Assembly (NCBI RefSeq): GCF_900188255.1
Contig: NZ_FZNS01000003.1
Coordinates: 124,001 to 188,000, forward strand
DNA length: 64,000 bases
Direction: 5' to 3'
Source: Hymenobacter mucosus
Lineage (GTDB): Bacteria > Bacteroidota > Bacteroidia > Cytophagales > Hymenobacteraceae
Numbering within the stretch: the first letter of the stretch is position 1; every line of letters starts with the position of its first letter. The notes under the pieces were generated by a model. That model did not search any database. It was given only the letters and a program-made list of their open reading frames with translations, and was not told the origin of the DNA. Of the stretch, positions 41,099-50,308 are shown in pieces. The translations under genes were made by a program, and so were the position numbers.

Positions 41099-42412
41099 AT
41101 GAAAGTAAGAAGCCAACAGGCTAATAAAGTCAACGTCATCACCCTGGGCTGTTCCAAAAACATCGTCGATTCGGAGGTGTTGATGGGGCAGCTCCGCGCC
41201 AACCAGTTTCAGGTGACGCACGAAGCCGAGCAAAGCGACGCCAACATCGTCATTATCAACACGTGCGGCTTCATTGATAACGCCAAGCAGGAAAGCATTG
41301 ATACCATCCTGCGCTACGCCGATGAAAAAGAGGCGGGCCGCTTGGAGAAATTGTACGTGACGGGCTGCCTTTCCCAGCGCTACAAGGACGACCTGGAGCA
41401 GGAGATTCCGCAGGTCGATGCTTACTTCGGCACCCTGGAGCTGCCTCAGTTAATGAAGAAGCTGGAGGCCGACTATAAGCACGAACTGGTGGGGGAGCGT
41501 TTGCTAACGACACCTTCGCACTATGCTTACTTTAAGATTGCGGAAGGGTGCAACCGCCCTTGCTCCTTCTGCGCTATTCCGCTCATGCGTGGCAAGCACG
41601 TCGACCGGCCTATCGAAGACTTAGTAAGGGAGGCGAAACGTCTGGCCTCCATGGGTACGAAGGAGCTGATTCTCATTGCTCAGGACCTGACGTACTACGG
41701 CTTGCAACACTATGGCGAGCGGAAGCTGGCCGACCTGATGCGTTACTTGTCCGACGTGCCCGGCATCGACTGGATTCGGTTGCAGTACGCGTATCCTTCG
41801 CAGTTTCCCATGGATGCGCTGGATGTGATGAACGAGCGCGCCAATATCTGCAAGTACTTGGATATGCCGTTGCAGCATATTTCAGATAACATGCTGAAAA
41901 CTATGCGTCGCGGTATTTCCAAGCGCCGCACCATTGAGCTGGTAGATACTATCCGCCAGCGGGTACCCGATATTGCTTTGCGCACCACGCTGATTGCTGG
42001 CCATCCTGGCGAGACTCAGCAAGATTTTGAGGAACTCTACCGGTTCGTGGAGGACACCCGCTTCGACCGTTTGGGCATCTTCAATTACTCGCACGAAGAC
42101 AACACGCATTCCTTCACACTGGAAGACAATGTGCCCGCCGATGTAAAGCAGGACCGCGCCGACCAGATTATGGAGTTGCAACAGGGTATTTCGATGGAGT
42201 TGAACGAGGAGCGAGTAGGCCAGATTCACAAGGTGCTCTTTGATCGGAAGGAAAGCGGCTACTTTGTGGGCCGTACTCAGTTTGACTCGCCGGAAGTAGA
42301 CAACGAAGTGCTGGTGCCAGCCACTAAAGACACGTTTGTGCGCCTCGGTGACTTCGCGCAGGTGCAGATTACGGAAGCTTCCGATTTCGACCTGTACGGC
42401 AAACTAGTGTAG
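41099..42412 (+). CDS. rimO: Ribosomal protein uS12 methylthiotransferase RimO
   Basis: Radical-SAM enzyme that adds a methylthio group to the conserved Asp of ribosomal protein S12. The 437 residues show the N-terminal UPF0004 domain with the three auxiliary-cluster cysteines (ITLGCSKNIVDSEVL, INTCGFIDNAK, VTGCLSQRY), the radical-SAM Cx3Cx2C in EGCNRPCSFCAIPLMRG, and a C-terminal TRAM domain (FVRLGDFAQVQITEASDFDL). GCSKN and the sequence after it separate RimO from MiaB. Start ATG 41099 fits both the family and the promoter at 41008. The codons upstream to 40904 are non-coding. Confidence 0.96.
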   Translation: MKVRSQQANKVNVITLGCSKNIVDSEVLMGQLRANQFQVTHEAEQSDANIVIINTCGFIDNAKQESIDTILRYADEKEAGRLEKLYVTGCLSQRYKDDLEQEIPQVDAYFGTLELPQLMKKLEADYKHELVGERLLTTPSHYAYFKIAEGCNRPCSFCAIPLMRGKHVDRPIEDLVREAKRLASMGTKELILIAQDLTYYGLQHYGERKLADLMRYLSDVPGIDWIRLQYAYPSQFPMDALDVMNERANICKYLDMPLQHISDNMLKTMRRGISKRRTIELVDTIRQRVPDIALRTTLIAGHPGETQQDFEELYRFVEDTRFDRLGIFNYSHEDNTHSFTLEDNVPADVKQDRADQIMELQQGISMELNEERVGQIHKVLFDRKESGYFVGRTQFDSPEVDNEVLVPATKDTFVRLGDFAQVQITEASDFDLYGKLV

Positions 42413-42440
42413 GACCGACCAACCACGTATTTATCTAGCT

Positions 42441-42479
42441 CAAATGCCCACGTTCCGTACTCAGGAGCGTGGGCATTTG
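42441..42479 (+). terminator. Hairpin after rimO
   Basis: 12-bp arms CAAATGCCCACG / CGTGGGCATTTG with some inner pairing. No T run, so it is a weak intrinsic terminator or a transcript-end stabiliser. Confidence 0.6.
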
Positions 42480-43257
42480 AAGTTTATAGCAAGTACGCTG
42501 CCTTGAGCAGCTTCAACTCATGCTCAGCCCATCCCGGCCGCTCCCACCGCGGCATATAGCTAGTCCGCTGTTGCAGCAGTATTCTCATCTATGTCCCGGT
42601 GGTGGGGAGGGAGCCGTGTAGATTCGTTTTTGACATCGGTGTCAGGTAAGAGAGTACACTTTCGGGCAGTGCTATAATGGCTTGGCAAGCAACTCGAAAG
42701 GTATATTTGGGTACAAGCGGCAGTAACAAGCCGCCGGCCAGCAGCCCCAAAGGCAGCAGTCGGGATAAGAAAAGCACGAGTAGGAAGCCCCCAGATGTGA
42801 AAGAAATAGCCCAGAGAATTGGGCGCGAAATAGAGAGCTAACGCCAACGGAAAAAGCAGTAATTTTCCAATACCGCCAAACGAAGGAAGTAGGTTTCGGT
42901 GCGGACGAGTGCCCTAAAACTAGCCGGCCAGTAGGGGCGCCTTAGAAGATAGAATAACGAATGTAGCTAACACCAGCAGCGCGTTTGGTGCTGTTTTATA
43001 CTGTAGGGCCGCAGAAGTAACTCGGTAAAGTCAATATTTTTTGTTATGATAATTATGTGGGTGGAATTGATGTTTTTTGAGAATCACTTATAATAAAGCT
43101 CGTTGCATAGATAGGGATAACGAGTATGAGGAGATGGTAGGAACACAGGCTTTGGCACGGTTTTTTTATCGTGAGGGTCAGAGGCCAGCTGATTCGCCGG
43201 TGCGCAACGCGGCGGCTGGTTTTGCTCTTTTTCTCTCTGCCTTTTCGCCTTTCCAAT
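42480..43257. other. Long intergenic region with a possible frameshifted membrane-protein remnant
   Basis: About 780 bases without an intact gene. On the minus strand, two adjoining frames read as hydrophobic protein: 42913 down to about 42790 (GKLLLFPLALALYFAPNSLG), then the next frame to 42589 (LLVLFLSRLLPLGLLAGGLL, VPKYTFRVACQAIIALPE). They meet at a run of five G, a common place for a frameshift. No ATG start is present. The right part (43020-43170) is AT-rich and probably holds the promoter of the outer-membrane protein gene. Confidence 0.35.
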
Positions 43258-44031
43258 ATGAAATTCTTTCGCATAGCTGGCCTTCTGGCCGCTGCTGCTC
43301 TCGTTGTTTCCAGCTTTTCTGCCCAAGCTCAAATTCAGCCCCACCGTGTACCTGCCTACACGGGCAAAGCGCAGGCTCGCCCTGTTCGTTCATCTACTTC
43401 CTACTCCTCATCCTCGGCTGCTGGCGGGGCGAAAATTGGAGTTCGGGCAGGTCTTAACGTTTCTGACTGGTCGGGTGACGCCGTGAACAGCGTAATGGAC
43501 CTGGCCGGATATACCAATGGTGCCGTAACCAAGGAAATGAAGCCCGGTTTCCATGCTGGTCTGTACGCTACTTTGCCGCTGGGGCCTCGCTTTGCCATTG
43601 AACCCGGCGTGTTCTACTCCGAGAAGGGTACCGTGCTCACGGGCCGTATTCCGCTAGAGCAGTTCGACTTCTTAAACGCCAGAGTGAAGGCCACGGCACG
43701 CATGGCTTACCTCGACATTCCGCTTGTAGCAAAGGCCTACCTTACGGATGGGTTCTACCTCTACGCCGGGCCCCAGGCCTCCGTGCTGCTAGCTGGTAAG
43801 GCCCGCGTGAATGCTAGTGCCCTTGGCTTCTCCGCTTTCAACCAAGACTTCGACATCAAAGAGCAATTCCGCCCAGTAGACTTTTCCGTAACGGGCGGTT
43901 TGGGTTACCAGTCTCAGTCGGGCCTAGGTGTTAGTGCTGGCTACGACTACGGATTGTCTTCCTTAGACAAGAACAACAATTTCGATGCGCAGAACCGCGT
44001 CATCAAGGCTTCTATCAACTACTCGTTCTAA
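43258..44031 (+). CDS. Outer-membrane beta-barrel (porin-family) protein
   Basis: The 257 residues have a signal peptide (MKFFRIAGLLAAAALVVSSF, cut near SAQA), a short Ser-rich stretch, then a typical OMP_b-brl_2 (PorT-like) barrel: AKIGVRAGLNVSDWSGDAVN, MKPGFHAGLYATLPLGPRFA, IEPGVFYSEKGT, YLDIPLVAKAYLTDGFYLYA, GPQASVLLAGKARVN. The C-terminus RVIKASINYSF ends in Phe. Family members are common in Bacteroidota and mostly of unknown function. Start ATG 43258 begins the signal peptide; a longer GTG-initiated frame from 43171 has no family support. Strong terminator downstream. Confidence 0.85.
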   Translation: MKFFRIAGLLAAAALVVSSFSAQAQIQPHRVPAYTGKAQARPVRSSTSYSSSSAAGGAKIGVRAGLNVSDWSGDAVNSVMDLAGYTNGAVTKEMKPGFHAGLYATLPLGPRFAIEPGVFYSEKGTVLTGRIPLEQFDFLNARVKATARMAYLDIPLVAKAYLTDGFYLYAGPQASVLLAGKARVNASALGFSAFNQDFDIKEQFRPVDFSVTGGLGYQSQSGLGVSAGYDYGLSSLDKNNNFDAQNRVIKASINYSF

Positions 44032-44066
44032 TCACTCTCTCCTGCTCCCCTATTCCCTGCACAAAG

Positions 44067-44098
44067 GCCCCACCGACTTTCGGTGGGGCTTTTGTTTT
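44067..44098 (+). terminator. Intrinsic terminator of the barrel protein gene
   Basis: Perfect stem GCCCCACCG / CGGTGGGGC with loop ACTTT, followed by TTTTGTTTT. Confidence 0.88.
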
Positions 44099-44418
44099 GC
44101 GTCAAACACTACGGAATAAGCACACGAGATAGTACACGCCAACTTGTGATAACGCCAGAGCAACCGGGTGAGCCACGGGCTTAGTAGTAGCTGCAACTAC
44201 CGCTTGCCTGCGCCGCAGCCTGAGAAGATGCCTTACAGGCCGAATCCGGCTACCTTGGTAATTGGTCAGATGCTGAGCTAAGCTGAATTCCACACCGACT
44301 GAAAAAATATTTTACAAGGATACCACTGCGGCCGACGCACTGGTTTGAGCGTGTTGAAGCACGTGCTTTTCCGCCGTTGAAGCCGTAGCTTGCACAGGTT
44401 CCCGCGCTGCATTCCGTC
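44099..44418. other. Intergenic region before the sigma factor gene
   Basis: About 320 bases. A minus-strand frame at 44102-44293 is open but has no recognisable content. An AT-rich patch near 44300 (AAAATATTTTAC) may belong to the sigma promoter. Nothing else seen. Confidence 0.35.
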
Positions 44419-45051
44419 ATGTTTTTTCGTCGTTCCCGTCCTGCGCCTGCTGCTGAGCTATCCGATGCGGAGCTGCTGCGGCGCTACCACGCCCAAGGCG
44501 ATGTGCACGACCTAGGCGCGCTTTATGAGCGCCACATGACGGAAGTACTGGCCATCACAAGGCGCTACCTGCGCGACGAGGACGATGCCAAGGATGCTGT
44601 CATGCAACTGTTTGAGCAGTTGGTGAGTAAGTTGCGTCAGCACGAGGTAGAAAACTTTGCTCCGTGGCTACACGCTACTGCCCGCAACCACTGCCTAATG
44701 GCGTTGCGGGCCCGGCAGCGGGCTGGCCCCGCGGCCGGAGGGGCGCTGGTGGTTCACTTTCCGGATGCCGCCGGTATGGAATCGGTGGTGGCTCGGCATC
44801 TGGAAACAGACGACCCCGCCGAGGCCGACCTCCACGAACAGCAGCTTCAGCAGCTAGAACATGCCTTAGCTGAACTGCCACCCGGCCAGCGACAATGCCT
44901 GGAGCTGTTCTACCTCGAAAAGAAAAGCTACCGCGACATAGCCGACCTCACGGGCTTCGACCTGAACGCGGTAAAAAGCTACATCCAAAACGGCAAGCGC
45001 AACCTGCGCCGCCACCTTCAATCAACTGCTGCCTCCAATGCGTCCCCATAA
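44419..45051 (+). CDS. ECF RNA polymerase sigma factor
   Basis: This 210-residue sigma factor has region 2 (DAELLRRYHAQGDVHDLGAL, YERHMTEVLAITRRYLRDED and DAKDAVMQLFEQLVSKL) and region 4 (LPPGQRQCLELFYLEKKSYR, DIADLTGFDLNAVKSYIQNG, KRNLRRHL), with the usual linker between. It should direct RNA polymerase to the promoters of an envelope-linked regulon. Its last 14 bases overlap the start of the downstream anti-sigma fusion gene, a strong sign of a sigma/anti-sigma pair with coupled translation. Confidence 0.92.
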   Translation: MFFRRSRPAPAAELSDAELLRRYHAQGDVHDLGALYERHMTEVLAITRRYLRDEDDAKDAVMQLFEQLVSKLRQHEVENFAPWLHATARNHCLMALRARQRAGPAAGGALVVHFPDAAGMESVVARHLETDDPAEADLHEQQLQQLEHALAELPPGQRQCLELFYLEKKSYRDIADLTGFDLNAVKSYIQNGKRNLRRHLQSTAASNASP

Positions 45052-46450
45052 CCCCACTTCTGAGCTTATGCCTTCTGCCAGCCGGCACCTGCCGGTGGAA
45101 GTGCTGCGCCGTTACGTGGCCGGGACGCTCCCACCCGCTGAGCAGCACCATGTGGAGGCCCATGCCCTAGACTGCGCCCGGTGCGCCGATATTCTGGAAG
45201 GGTTGGAGCTGCAGCCCGCTGCCGTTACTGAGGCTAGTATGGGCGACCTGCGTAGGCGTCTCGGGGCCCGTGTGGAGGAACTGGCTACTGAGTCGAAGCC
45301 TAAGCCAGCCCTGGGGCTGGCCTGGCAGCAGCTAGCGGCCGCCGCCGTTCTTTTACTTACCCTCGGGGCGGCCGTGGTGTGGTTTGCCCTGCTGCGCTTG
45401 GTTCCACTAAATACGGCCTCGCAGCCGGTAGCTGAGCAGCGGGAAGCAATTGCAACGGCTCCTATTCCATCGTCTGCTCCCGCACTGGTATTGCCAGAAT
45501 CAGCGGCCAGTATTCCGGCAGTTGTGGCTGTTACGCCGGGCCCTGCTTCTGCTCCCCACGCTTTCGTGCTCCCGCGGCGCTCCGCCGGGCGCCTGAGCCG
45601 GACTCGCAAGCAGATGTCCGTGCAAGATGCTTCTGATCCTCAACCTGAATATATCGATACAGAAGAACTACGTAATTGTAGTGAGATAATGAGGATGAGC
45701 GCGCTGATGGACTCTGCCAATCCTACCTCGCCTGCTGAAGCCAAAGAGTATACCGTCGTCATCCCACCCGCCGCCATGCCCATAGCTGCTACCCCAGCAG
45801 CGGGGAAGCAAAAAATGGCGGCCGTAGCTTCGGCTGCGGCCCCAATGGTAGCGGGCACCAAGCTGGTGCAAGGGCGTATTACTGATAAAAGATCGGGAGA
45901 AGGAATGGCTGGGGCTACCATCCTAGTTGAGGGCGCTACTACGGGCACCGTAACGGCGGCCGATGGGTCGTTTAGTCTAGTTGTGCCAGCTATGGCGAAA
46001 CATCTAGTCGTTAGCTCCGTGGGGTATGCTACGCAGGCAGTGCCCGTTCCGGCAGAGCCTACTAGCCTCGCACTGGCATTAGCCCCCGACTCCCGGCAAC
46101 TCAGTGAGGTAGTGGTAGTGCGCCGCGATGCACCGCCTGCCCCTATGGCGGTAGGAGCCATGCCGGCCGGTGGGTATGCCAGCCTCAAGAAGTACCTGCG
46201 CGACAGCCTCGACTACCCTGAGAAAGCCCTTGAAGACCGGCAGGAAGGCAACGTAAAGCTGCGCTTCGTGGTGGGCACCGATGGCAAAGTATCGGATATC
46301 AAAGTAGTGAAGAAGCTCTCGGAGGAGTGCGACGCTGAAGCCATCCGGCTGCTGCAGGAAGGCCCCGCATGGTTTCCGGCTATTCAAAACGGCCGCCGCA
46401 CCAGCCGTACCGTTGAAATCAGTGTCCCCTTTAAGATAGAGGAGCGGTAG
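45038..46450 (+). CDS. Anti-sigma factor fused to carboxypeptidase-regulatory-like and TonB C-terminal domains
   Basis: A 470-residue single-pass membrane protein. Residues ~15-60 form a zinc-finger-like anti-sigma domain (LRRYVAGTLPPAEQHHVEAH with ALDCARCADILEGLE after it, giving the H-x3-C-x2-C type site). A membrane helix lies at ~95-120, followed by an Ala/Pro-rich periplasmic linker. Residues ~277-350 are a CarboxypepD_reg-like beta sandwich (VQGRITDKRSGEGMAGATIL ... VVSSVGYATQAV). Residues ~380-468 are a TonB C-terminal domain (GNVKLRFVVGTDGKVSDIKV ... TVEISVPFKIEE). It overlaps the sigma gene by 14 bases. The fusion suggests direct contact with outer-membrane receptors; this is inference. 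Confidence 0.85.
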   Translation: MRPHNPTSELMPSASRHLPVEVLRRYVAGTLPPAEQHHVEAHALDCARCADILEGLELQPAAVTEASMGDLRRRLGARVEELATESKPKPALGLAWQQLAAAAVLLLTLGAAVVWFALLRLVPLNTASQPVAEQREAIATAPIPSSAPALVLPESAASIPAVVAVTPGPASAPHAFVLPRRSAGRLSRTRKQMSVQDASDPQPEYIDTEELRNCSEIMRMSALMDSANPTSPAEAKEYTVVIPPAAMPIAATPAAGKQKMAAVASAAAPMVAGTKLVQGRITDKRSGEGMAGATILVEGATTGTVTAADGSFSLVVPAMAKHLVVSSVGYATQAVPVPAEPTSLALALAPDSRQLSEVVVVRRDAPPAPMAVGAMPAGGYASLKKYLRDSLDYPEKALEDRQEGNVKLRFVVGTDGKVSDIKVVKKLSEECDAEAIRLLQEGPAWFPAIQNGRRTSRTVEISVPFKIEER

Positions 46451-46487
46451 CCAGAACGCTTTCAGTCCTCTTTCTGACGATAAAGGA

Positions 46488-46532
46488 AACACGAAGCCCG
46501 GGTTCTTGCTACAAGAGCCCGGGCTTCGTGTT
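46488..46532 (+). terminator. Long hairpin after the anti-sigma gene
   Basis: 15-bp arms AACACGAAGCCCGGG / CCCGGGCTTCGTGTT, with TTCTTG / AAGAG pairing inside. It lies between convergent genes and could end transcripts from both sides. Confidence 0.7.
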
Positions 46533-46588
46533 GTAGGACCTGTCTTGGCAAGAAGCAGACACCTCACGCCTTGCAGGGTAGTATATTG

Positions 46589-46837
46589 CTAGCCGCTGTA
46601 GCCGCCACCGCTTTCAGGTTCGGTGGCGCTGCCGCCAGGCTCTACCTCGCGGGGGAGCTCTGGTTCGGTTTTCACTTCTACGTGGCTATAGTCGGGGGCG
46701 CCGTTGCCAGCCACGGGTACGGGTGTTTCCTCGGTGGAGGAGGGAGTAGTGGTAGCGGCAGGCTGCGCGGTGGTTGGCTTTTCGGGTTGTACAGACAGGG
46801 CGTCCGATTCGGCGTCGAAAGAGTTCGTGGGGCTCAT
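46589..46837 (-). CDS. Proline/threonine/glutamate-rich hypothetical protein
   Basis: The 82 residues starting [20 protein letters not shown] have low complexity (many Pro, Thr, Glu, Gly), and the end is [13 protein letters not shown]. No domain, signal peptide or membrane segment. The frame is open further upstream to 47005, but that extension crosses the fumC promoter, so the shorter form is given. The opposite strand also has an open frame here that runs into fumC. The gene is plausible but not certain. It is divergent from fumC. Confidence 0.45.
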   Translation of the reverse strand: MSPTNSFDAESDALSVQPEKPTTAQPAATTTPSSTEETPVPVAGNGAPDYSHVEVKTEPELPREVEPGGSATEPESGGGYSG

Positions 46838-46947
46838 ATCACGTGGGATTACAGGTTGAGCCTGGGTATACGGGGCCGAGCCGCCTGGGGCTGGGCCAAA
46901 CTCGGGCAGAATTTTGGGGTAGCGGTGCGGGGCCGTACGGCGTTGTG

Positions 46948-46955
46948 TACTTTTG
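46948..46955 (+). promoter_or_regulatory. -7 promoter element (TACTTTTG) of fumC
   Basis: Exact TAnnTTTG match; the predicted leader is about 75 bases. It supports ATG 47033 over any longer start. Confidence 0.5.
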
Positions 46956-47032
46956 CCCCACCTCAGGCCCGTGACTACCTCACTGGGTACTGCCGTATCT
47001 GTCACCTCATCACCTTCTCACCCTCAAGGATC

Positions 47033-48439
47033 ATGACCCAGTTCCGTCAGGAGAAAGACACCATGGGCACCGTGCAGGTGCCGGCCGACGCCTACTACGG
47101 CGCCCAGACCCAGCGCTCCATCGACAACTTCCAGATTGCCCAGGACATCAATAAGATGCCCAAGGAAATTATCCGCGCCTTCGCCTACCTGAAGAAAGCC
47201 GCTGCCCTCACCAACCGCGACGCCGGTGTGCTCGACGCTGAAAAGGCTGAACTGATTGGCCGTGTGTGCGACGAAATCCTGGAAGGCAAGCTCGATAAGG
47301 AGTTTCCGCTGGTGGTATGGCAAACCGGCTCGGGTACCCAGAGCAACATGAACGTGAACGAGGTAGTAGCCTACCGCGGCCACGTGCTCAACGGCGGGCA
47401 GCTTTCCGACGAGAAGAAGTTCCTGGCTCCCAACGACGACGTAAACAAGTCGCAGAGCTCGAACGACACCTTCCCCACGGCCATGCACATTGCGGCCTAC
47501 AAGATTCTGGTGGAAAACACCATTCCGGGCATTGAGAAGCTGCGCGACACGCTGAAGGCAAAGTCGGAGCAGTTCATGCACATCGTGAAAATTGGGCGTA
47601 CCCACCTCATGGATGCTACCCCGCTCACGGTAGGGCAGGAGTTCAGCGGCTACGTTTCTCAGCTCGACCACGGCCTGCGCGCCATCAAGAACACCCTGGC
47701 TCACCTCTCTGAGCTAGCCCTGGGTGGCACGGCCGTTGGCACGGGCATCAATACGCCTCCCGGCTACTCCGAGAATGTAGCTAAGCACATTGCCGACCTG
47801 ACCGGCCTGCCCTTCATCACGGCCGAAAACAAGTTTGAAGCCCTGGCTGCTCACGATGCCATTGTGGAAGCCCACGGTGCCCTAAAAACGGTAGCGGCCT
47901 CCCTGATGAAGATTGCCAACGACATTCGTCTGCTGGCTTCGGGGCCGCGTGCTGGCATCGGCGAGCTGCACATTCCTGACAATGAGCCCGGCTCCAGCAT
48001 TATGCCTGGCAAAGTAAACCCCACCCAGTCGGAGGCCATGACCATGGTAGCGGCGCAGGTGATGGGCAACGACGTAGCCATCAACATCGGCGGCATGAAC
48101 GGCCACTTCGAGCTAAACGTGTTTAAGCCCCTGATGATCTATAACTTCCTGCACTCCGCTCGCCTCATCGGCGACGTGTGCGTGTCGTTCAACGATAAGT
48201 GTGCGGCTGGTATCGAGCCTCTGGAAGCCAACATCAAGAAGCACGTAGATTCGTCGTTGATGCTGGTAACGGCCCTCAATCCCCACATCGGGTACTACAA
48301 AGCCGCCGAAATTGCCCAAACGGCGCACAAGAATGGCTCTACTCTGAAGGAAACGGCTCTGCAACTGGGCTACCTCACTGAGGAGCAGTTCAACGAGTGG
48401 CTCAAGCCCGAAGACATGGTTGGCGAGATTAAGAAGTAA
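47033..48439 (+). CDS. fumC: Class II fumarate hydratase
   Basis: Homotetrameric, iron-independent fumarase of the TCA cycle, converting fumarate and water to malate. The 468 residues carry [37 protein letters not shown], the substrate-binding [37 protein letters not shown] and the signature loop [17 protein letters not shown] with the catalytic Ser. The N-terminus is short, as expected. ATG 47033 is chosen because the 154 open codons before it contain the promoter and no fumarase sequence. Confidence 0.97.
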   Translation: MTQFRQEKDTMGTVQVPADAYYGAQTQRSIDNFQIAQDINKMPKEIIRAFAYLKKAAALTNRDAGVLDAEKAELIGRVCDEILEGKLDKEFPLVVWQTGSGTQSNMNVNEVVAYRGHVLNGGQLSDEKKFLAPNDDVNKSQSSNDTFPTAMHIAAYKILVENTIPGIEKLRDTLKAKSEQFMHIVKIGRTHLMDATPLTVGQEFSGYVSQLDHGLRAIKNTLAHLSELALGGTAVGTGINTPPGYSENVAKHIADLTGLPFITAENKFEALAAHDAIVEAHGALKTVAASLMKIANDIRLLASGPRAGIGELHIPDNEPGSSIMPGKVNPTQSEAMTMVAAQVMGNDVAINIGGMNGHFELNVFKPLMIYNFLHSARLIGDVCVSFNDKCAAGIEPLEANIKKHVDSSLMLVTALNPHIGYYKAAEIAQTAHKNGSTLKETALQLGYLTEEQFNEWLKPEDMVGEIKK

Positions 48440-48538
48440 CAAGAGTAGTACCTGGCTTTCCTTCTCACCAAGGGAAGAGCGCCTGGATATTGGTACTGGT
48501 TATCGTCAACATAACCTCTGTTGCTTAGTTTACGAACA

Positions 48539-48570
48539 ACGGGCAGCCTGCTACCATGCGGGCTGCCCGT
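48539..48570 (+). terminator. Hairpin between fumC and the DHH gene
   Basis: Arms ACGGGCAGCC / GGCTGCCCGT with extra inner pairing, about 100 bases after fumC, followed by TTTC. It overlaps an ATG at 48556, which is why the DHH gene start is placed at 48574. Confidence 0.6.
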
Positions 48571-48573
48571 TTC

Positions 48574-49638
48574 ATGCCCGCGTATCCGCAATTTGAGGCG
48601 CCCTTCCGAGCCTTTTTAAAGCAAGTGCCAGCCGGTGGCCGTATCGTTGTGTTTTGTCATTTCGATGCCGATGGACTAGCGGCGGGCGCCCTCTTTGGAC
48701 GGGCGCTGAATCGAATTGACCCAAGCTGGGTGGTAGAAGTAGTGCCGTCGGGTAAGGGCGAAAATGCGTTTCTTACGCCGAGTGCGCACGAGCGGCTCCT
48801 GACCCTCCAACCAGCCGCCCTTATTGTAACCGACTTGGGCGTGCATGCCCACGGCACGCTGGAGCAGTACGGAGTACCCGTGCTCTACGTCGACCACCAC
48901 ATTCCGGAAGGCAACCCACCAGCCGGCAGCACTGTGCTTACGGGGTACGGGCTGAACCCAGTGCCTTGCTCCGCCTGGCTTGCCTACGAGCTACTGGCCG
49001 CCGAAGCCGACGTCACCGATTTACAGTGGGTGGCGGCCATTGGCGTAGTGTCAGACCTGGGCGACCAGGCAGCGTGGGCTCCGCTGGCCGCCGTGAAAAA
49101 GCAGCACACCGCCAAGTGGCTGAAGGAAGCGGTAGCCATGTGCAATGCCGCCCGCCGGGCCGGCGAGTTTGATTTGGGGCTACCACTGCGCTACCTTCTC
49201 CACGACGATAATCCGCGCGGCTTAGCTCAGGATGAAAAGCTGGCTGGCTACCGCGCCGAGGTAGCGGCTGCCCTTGCCGCCGCCCGCAAGCTACCCCCAA
49301 AGTTTCCGCCCCAGGGCCCTGCTGCCGCCCCCGTTGCCATCGTCACCATCAATTCGCCCTGCCAAATTCATCCGCTGATTGCCCAGCAGTGGATTTCGCG
49401 CCTCTCCGACCGGGTAGTACTGTGCGCCAACCTGGGCTACCTACCCAATGGAATGGTGGCCATTTCGGGGCGGGCCGCTGGCAGCCTGCACATTCCGGAC
49501 CTGTTGCGCGCCGCTTTTGCTAGAGTAGGTGCCACGCCGCCCAGCAATTTTGCCCACGGCCACCCGCAGGCCAGCGGTGGGCACCTTTCCGCCACCGAGT
49601 ACGCCGTGCTGCTCCGAGGGCTGGGGTACGGTGATTAA
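48574..49638 (+). CDS. DHH-family phosphoesterase
   Basis: The 354 residues have the DHH metal-site motifs in order: VVFCHFDADGLAAGALF (D-x-D), LIVTDLGVHA, VLYVDHHIPEGN (the DHH triad) and VAAIGVVSDLGDQAAW. The C-terminal part ends with a DHHA1-like glycine motif (QASGGHLSATEYAVLLRGLG). Such enzymes hydrolyse phosphodiester bonds in nucleic acids or small nucleotides: RecJ, NrnA and cyclic di-AMP phosphodiesterases are related. It is too divergent to say which. Alternative start ATG 48556 lies inside the upstream hairpin. No signal peptide. Confidence 0.85.
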   Translation: MPAYPQFEAPFRAFLKQVPAGGRIVVFCHFDADGLAAGALFGRALNRIDPSWVVEVVPSGKGENAFLTPSAHERLLTLQPAALIVTDLGVHAHGTLEQYGVPVLYVDHHIPEGNPPAGSTVLTGYGLNPVPCSAWLAYELLAAEADVTDLQWVAAIGVVSDLGDQAAWAPLAAVKKQHTAKWLKEAVAMCNAARRAGEFDLGLPLRYLLHDDNPRGLAQDEKLAGYRAEVAAALAAARKLPPKFPPQGPAAAPVAIVTINSPCQIHPLIAQQWISRLSDRVVLCANLGYLPNGMVAISGRAAGSLHIPDLLRAAFARVGATPPSNFAHGHPQASGGHLSATEYAVLLRGLGYGD

Positions 49639-49690
49639 GTAGCTGTCCGAAACACAACTACCGGTTTTTCGGGCATCTTTACGCGCACTT

Positions 49691-50308
49691 ATGACGGGCT
49701 ACCAGACTATGAATTTCACTGTCGACATCCAGCTTGAAAACGACCGGGCACTCCTGCGTCCTCTCACTGCCGCCGACGTAGATGAGCTAGAAAACCCAGC
49801 CGCCGACCCGGAAATCTGGCGCTACATGCTCAGCCGCGCCGATGACCGCGCGGGGGTAGAGGTATACGTGGCAGAGGCCCTGGCCGCCCGGGAGCAGAAG
49901 CGGCGCTACCCATTCGTCATCATTGACAAGCAAACGGGACGCGTGGCTGGCAGTACGAGCTATTACAATGTGGTTGCTGAAGACGGACGCCTGAGTATTG
50001 GCTACACCTGGATTGGGCGCGACTTCCAGCGCACGGGCCTCAACCGGGCCGCCAAGCACCTGCTATTGCAGTATGCTTTCGACGAGCTAGGCTGCGAGCG
50101 GGTAGAACTGGAAACGGATGCCCGCAACCAGAAGTCGCAGAACGCAATGCGGCAGATGGGCGCCACTGAGGAAGGTACGTTGCGCAGCCACCGGCTCACA
50201 CAGGGCGGCATCCGGCGCGACACGGTCATTTTTAGCATCATTCGTTCTGAGTGGCCCGCGTTGCGGCAACGGGTATTCGGCGCATTCGACCAGCACGCCC
50301 GTGGCTGA
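49691..50308 (+). CDS. GNAT-family acetyltransferase (RimJ/RimL-like)
   Basis: This 205-residue acetyltransferase resembles RimJ/RimL-type proteins: QLENDRALLRPLTAADVDEL at the N-terminus, then SYYNVVAEDGRLSIGYTWIG, the acetyl-CoA segment RTGLNRAAKHLLLQYAFDEL and the final RVELETDARNQKSQNAMRQM with GATEEGTLRSHRL. Such proteins acetylate alpha-amino groups of proteins or antibiotics; the target here is unknown. ATG 49691 or ATG 49709 could start it. Its stop codon overlaps the likely GTG start of the diacylglycerol-kinase-like gene by eight bases, so these two are co-translated. Confidence 0.88.
   Translation: MTGYQTMNFTVDIQLENDRALLRPLTAADVDELENPAADPEIWRYMLSRADDRAGVEVYVAEALAAREQKRRYPFVIIDKQTGRVAGSTSYYNVVAEDGRLSIGYTWIGRDFQRTGLNRAAKHLLLQYAFDELGCERVELETDARNQKSQNAMRQMGATEEGTLRSHRLTQGGIRRDTVIFSIIRSEWPALRQRVFGAFDQHARG

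Noticed and set aside
44102..44293. Minus-strand open frame of 63 codons
   Set aside because: No recognisable domain, no promoter and Arg-rich composition typical of a chance frame.
46571..47032. A plus-strand open frame that would give fumC a 154-residue N-terminal extension
   Set aside because: It contains the fumC TACTTTTG promoter and no fumarase sequence. Class II fumarases begin close to ATG 47033.
50118..50300. A longer start for the DgkA gene
   Set aside because: It lies inside the GNAT gene in another frame and is Arg/Ser-rich, as shadow frames are.
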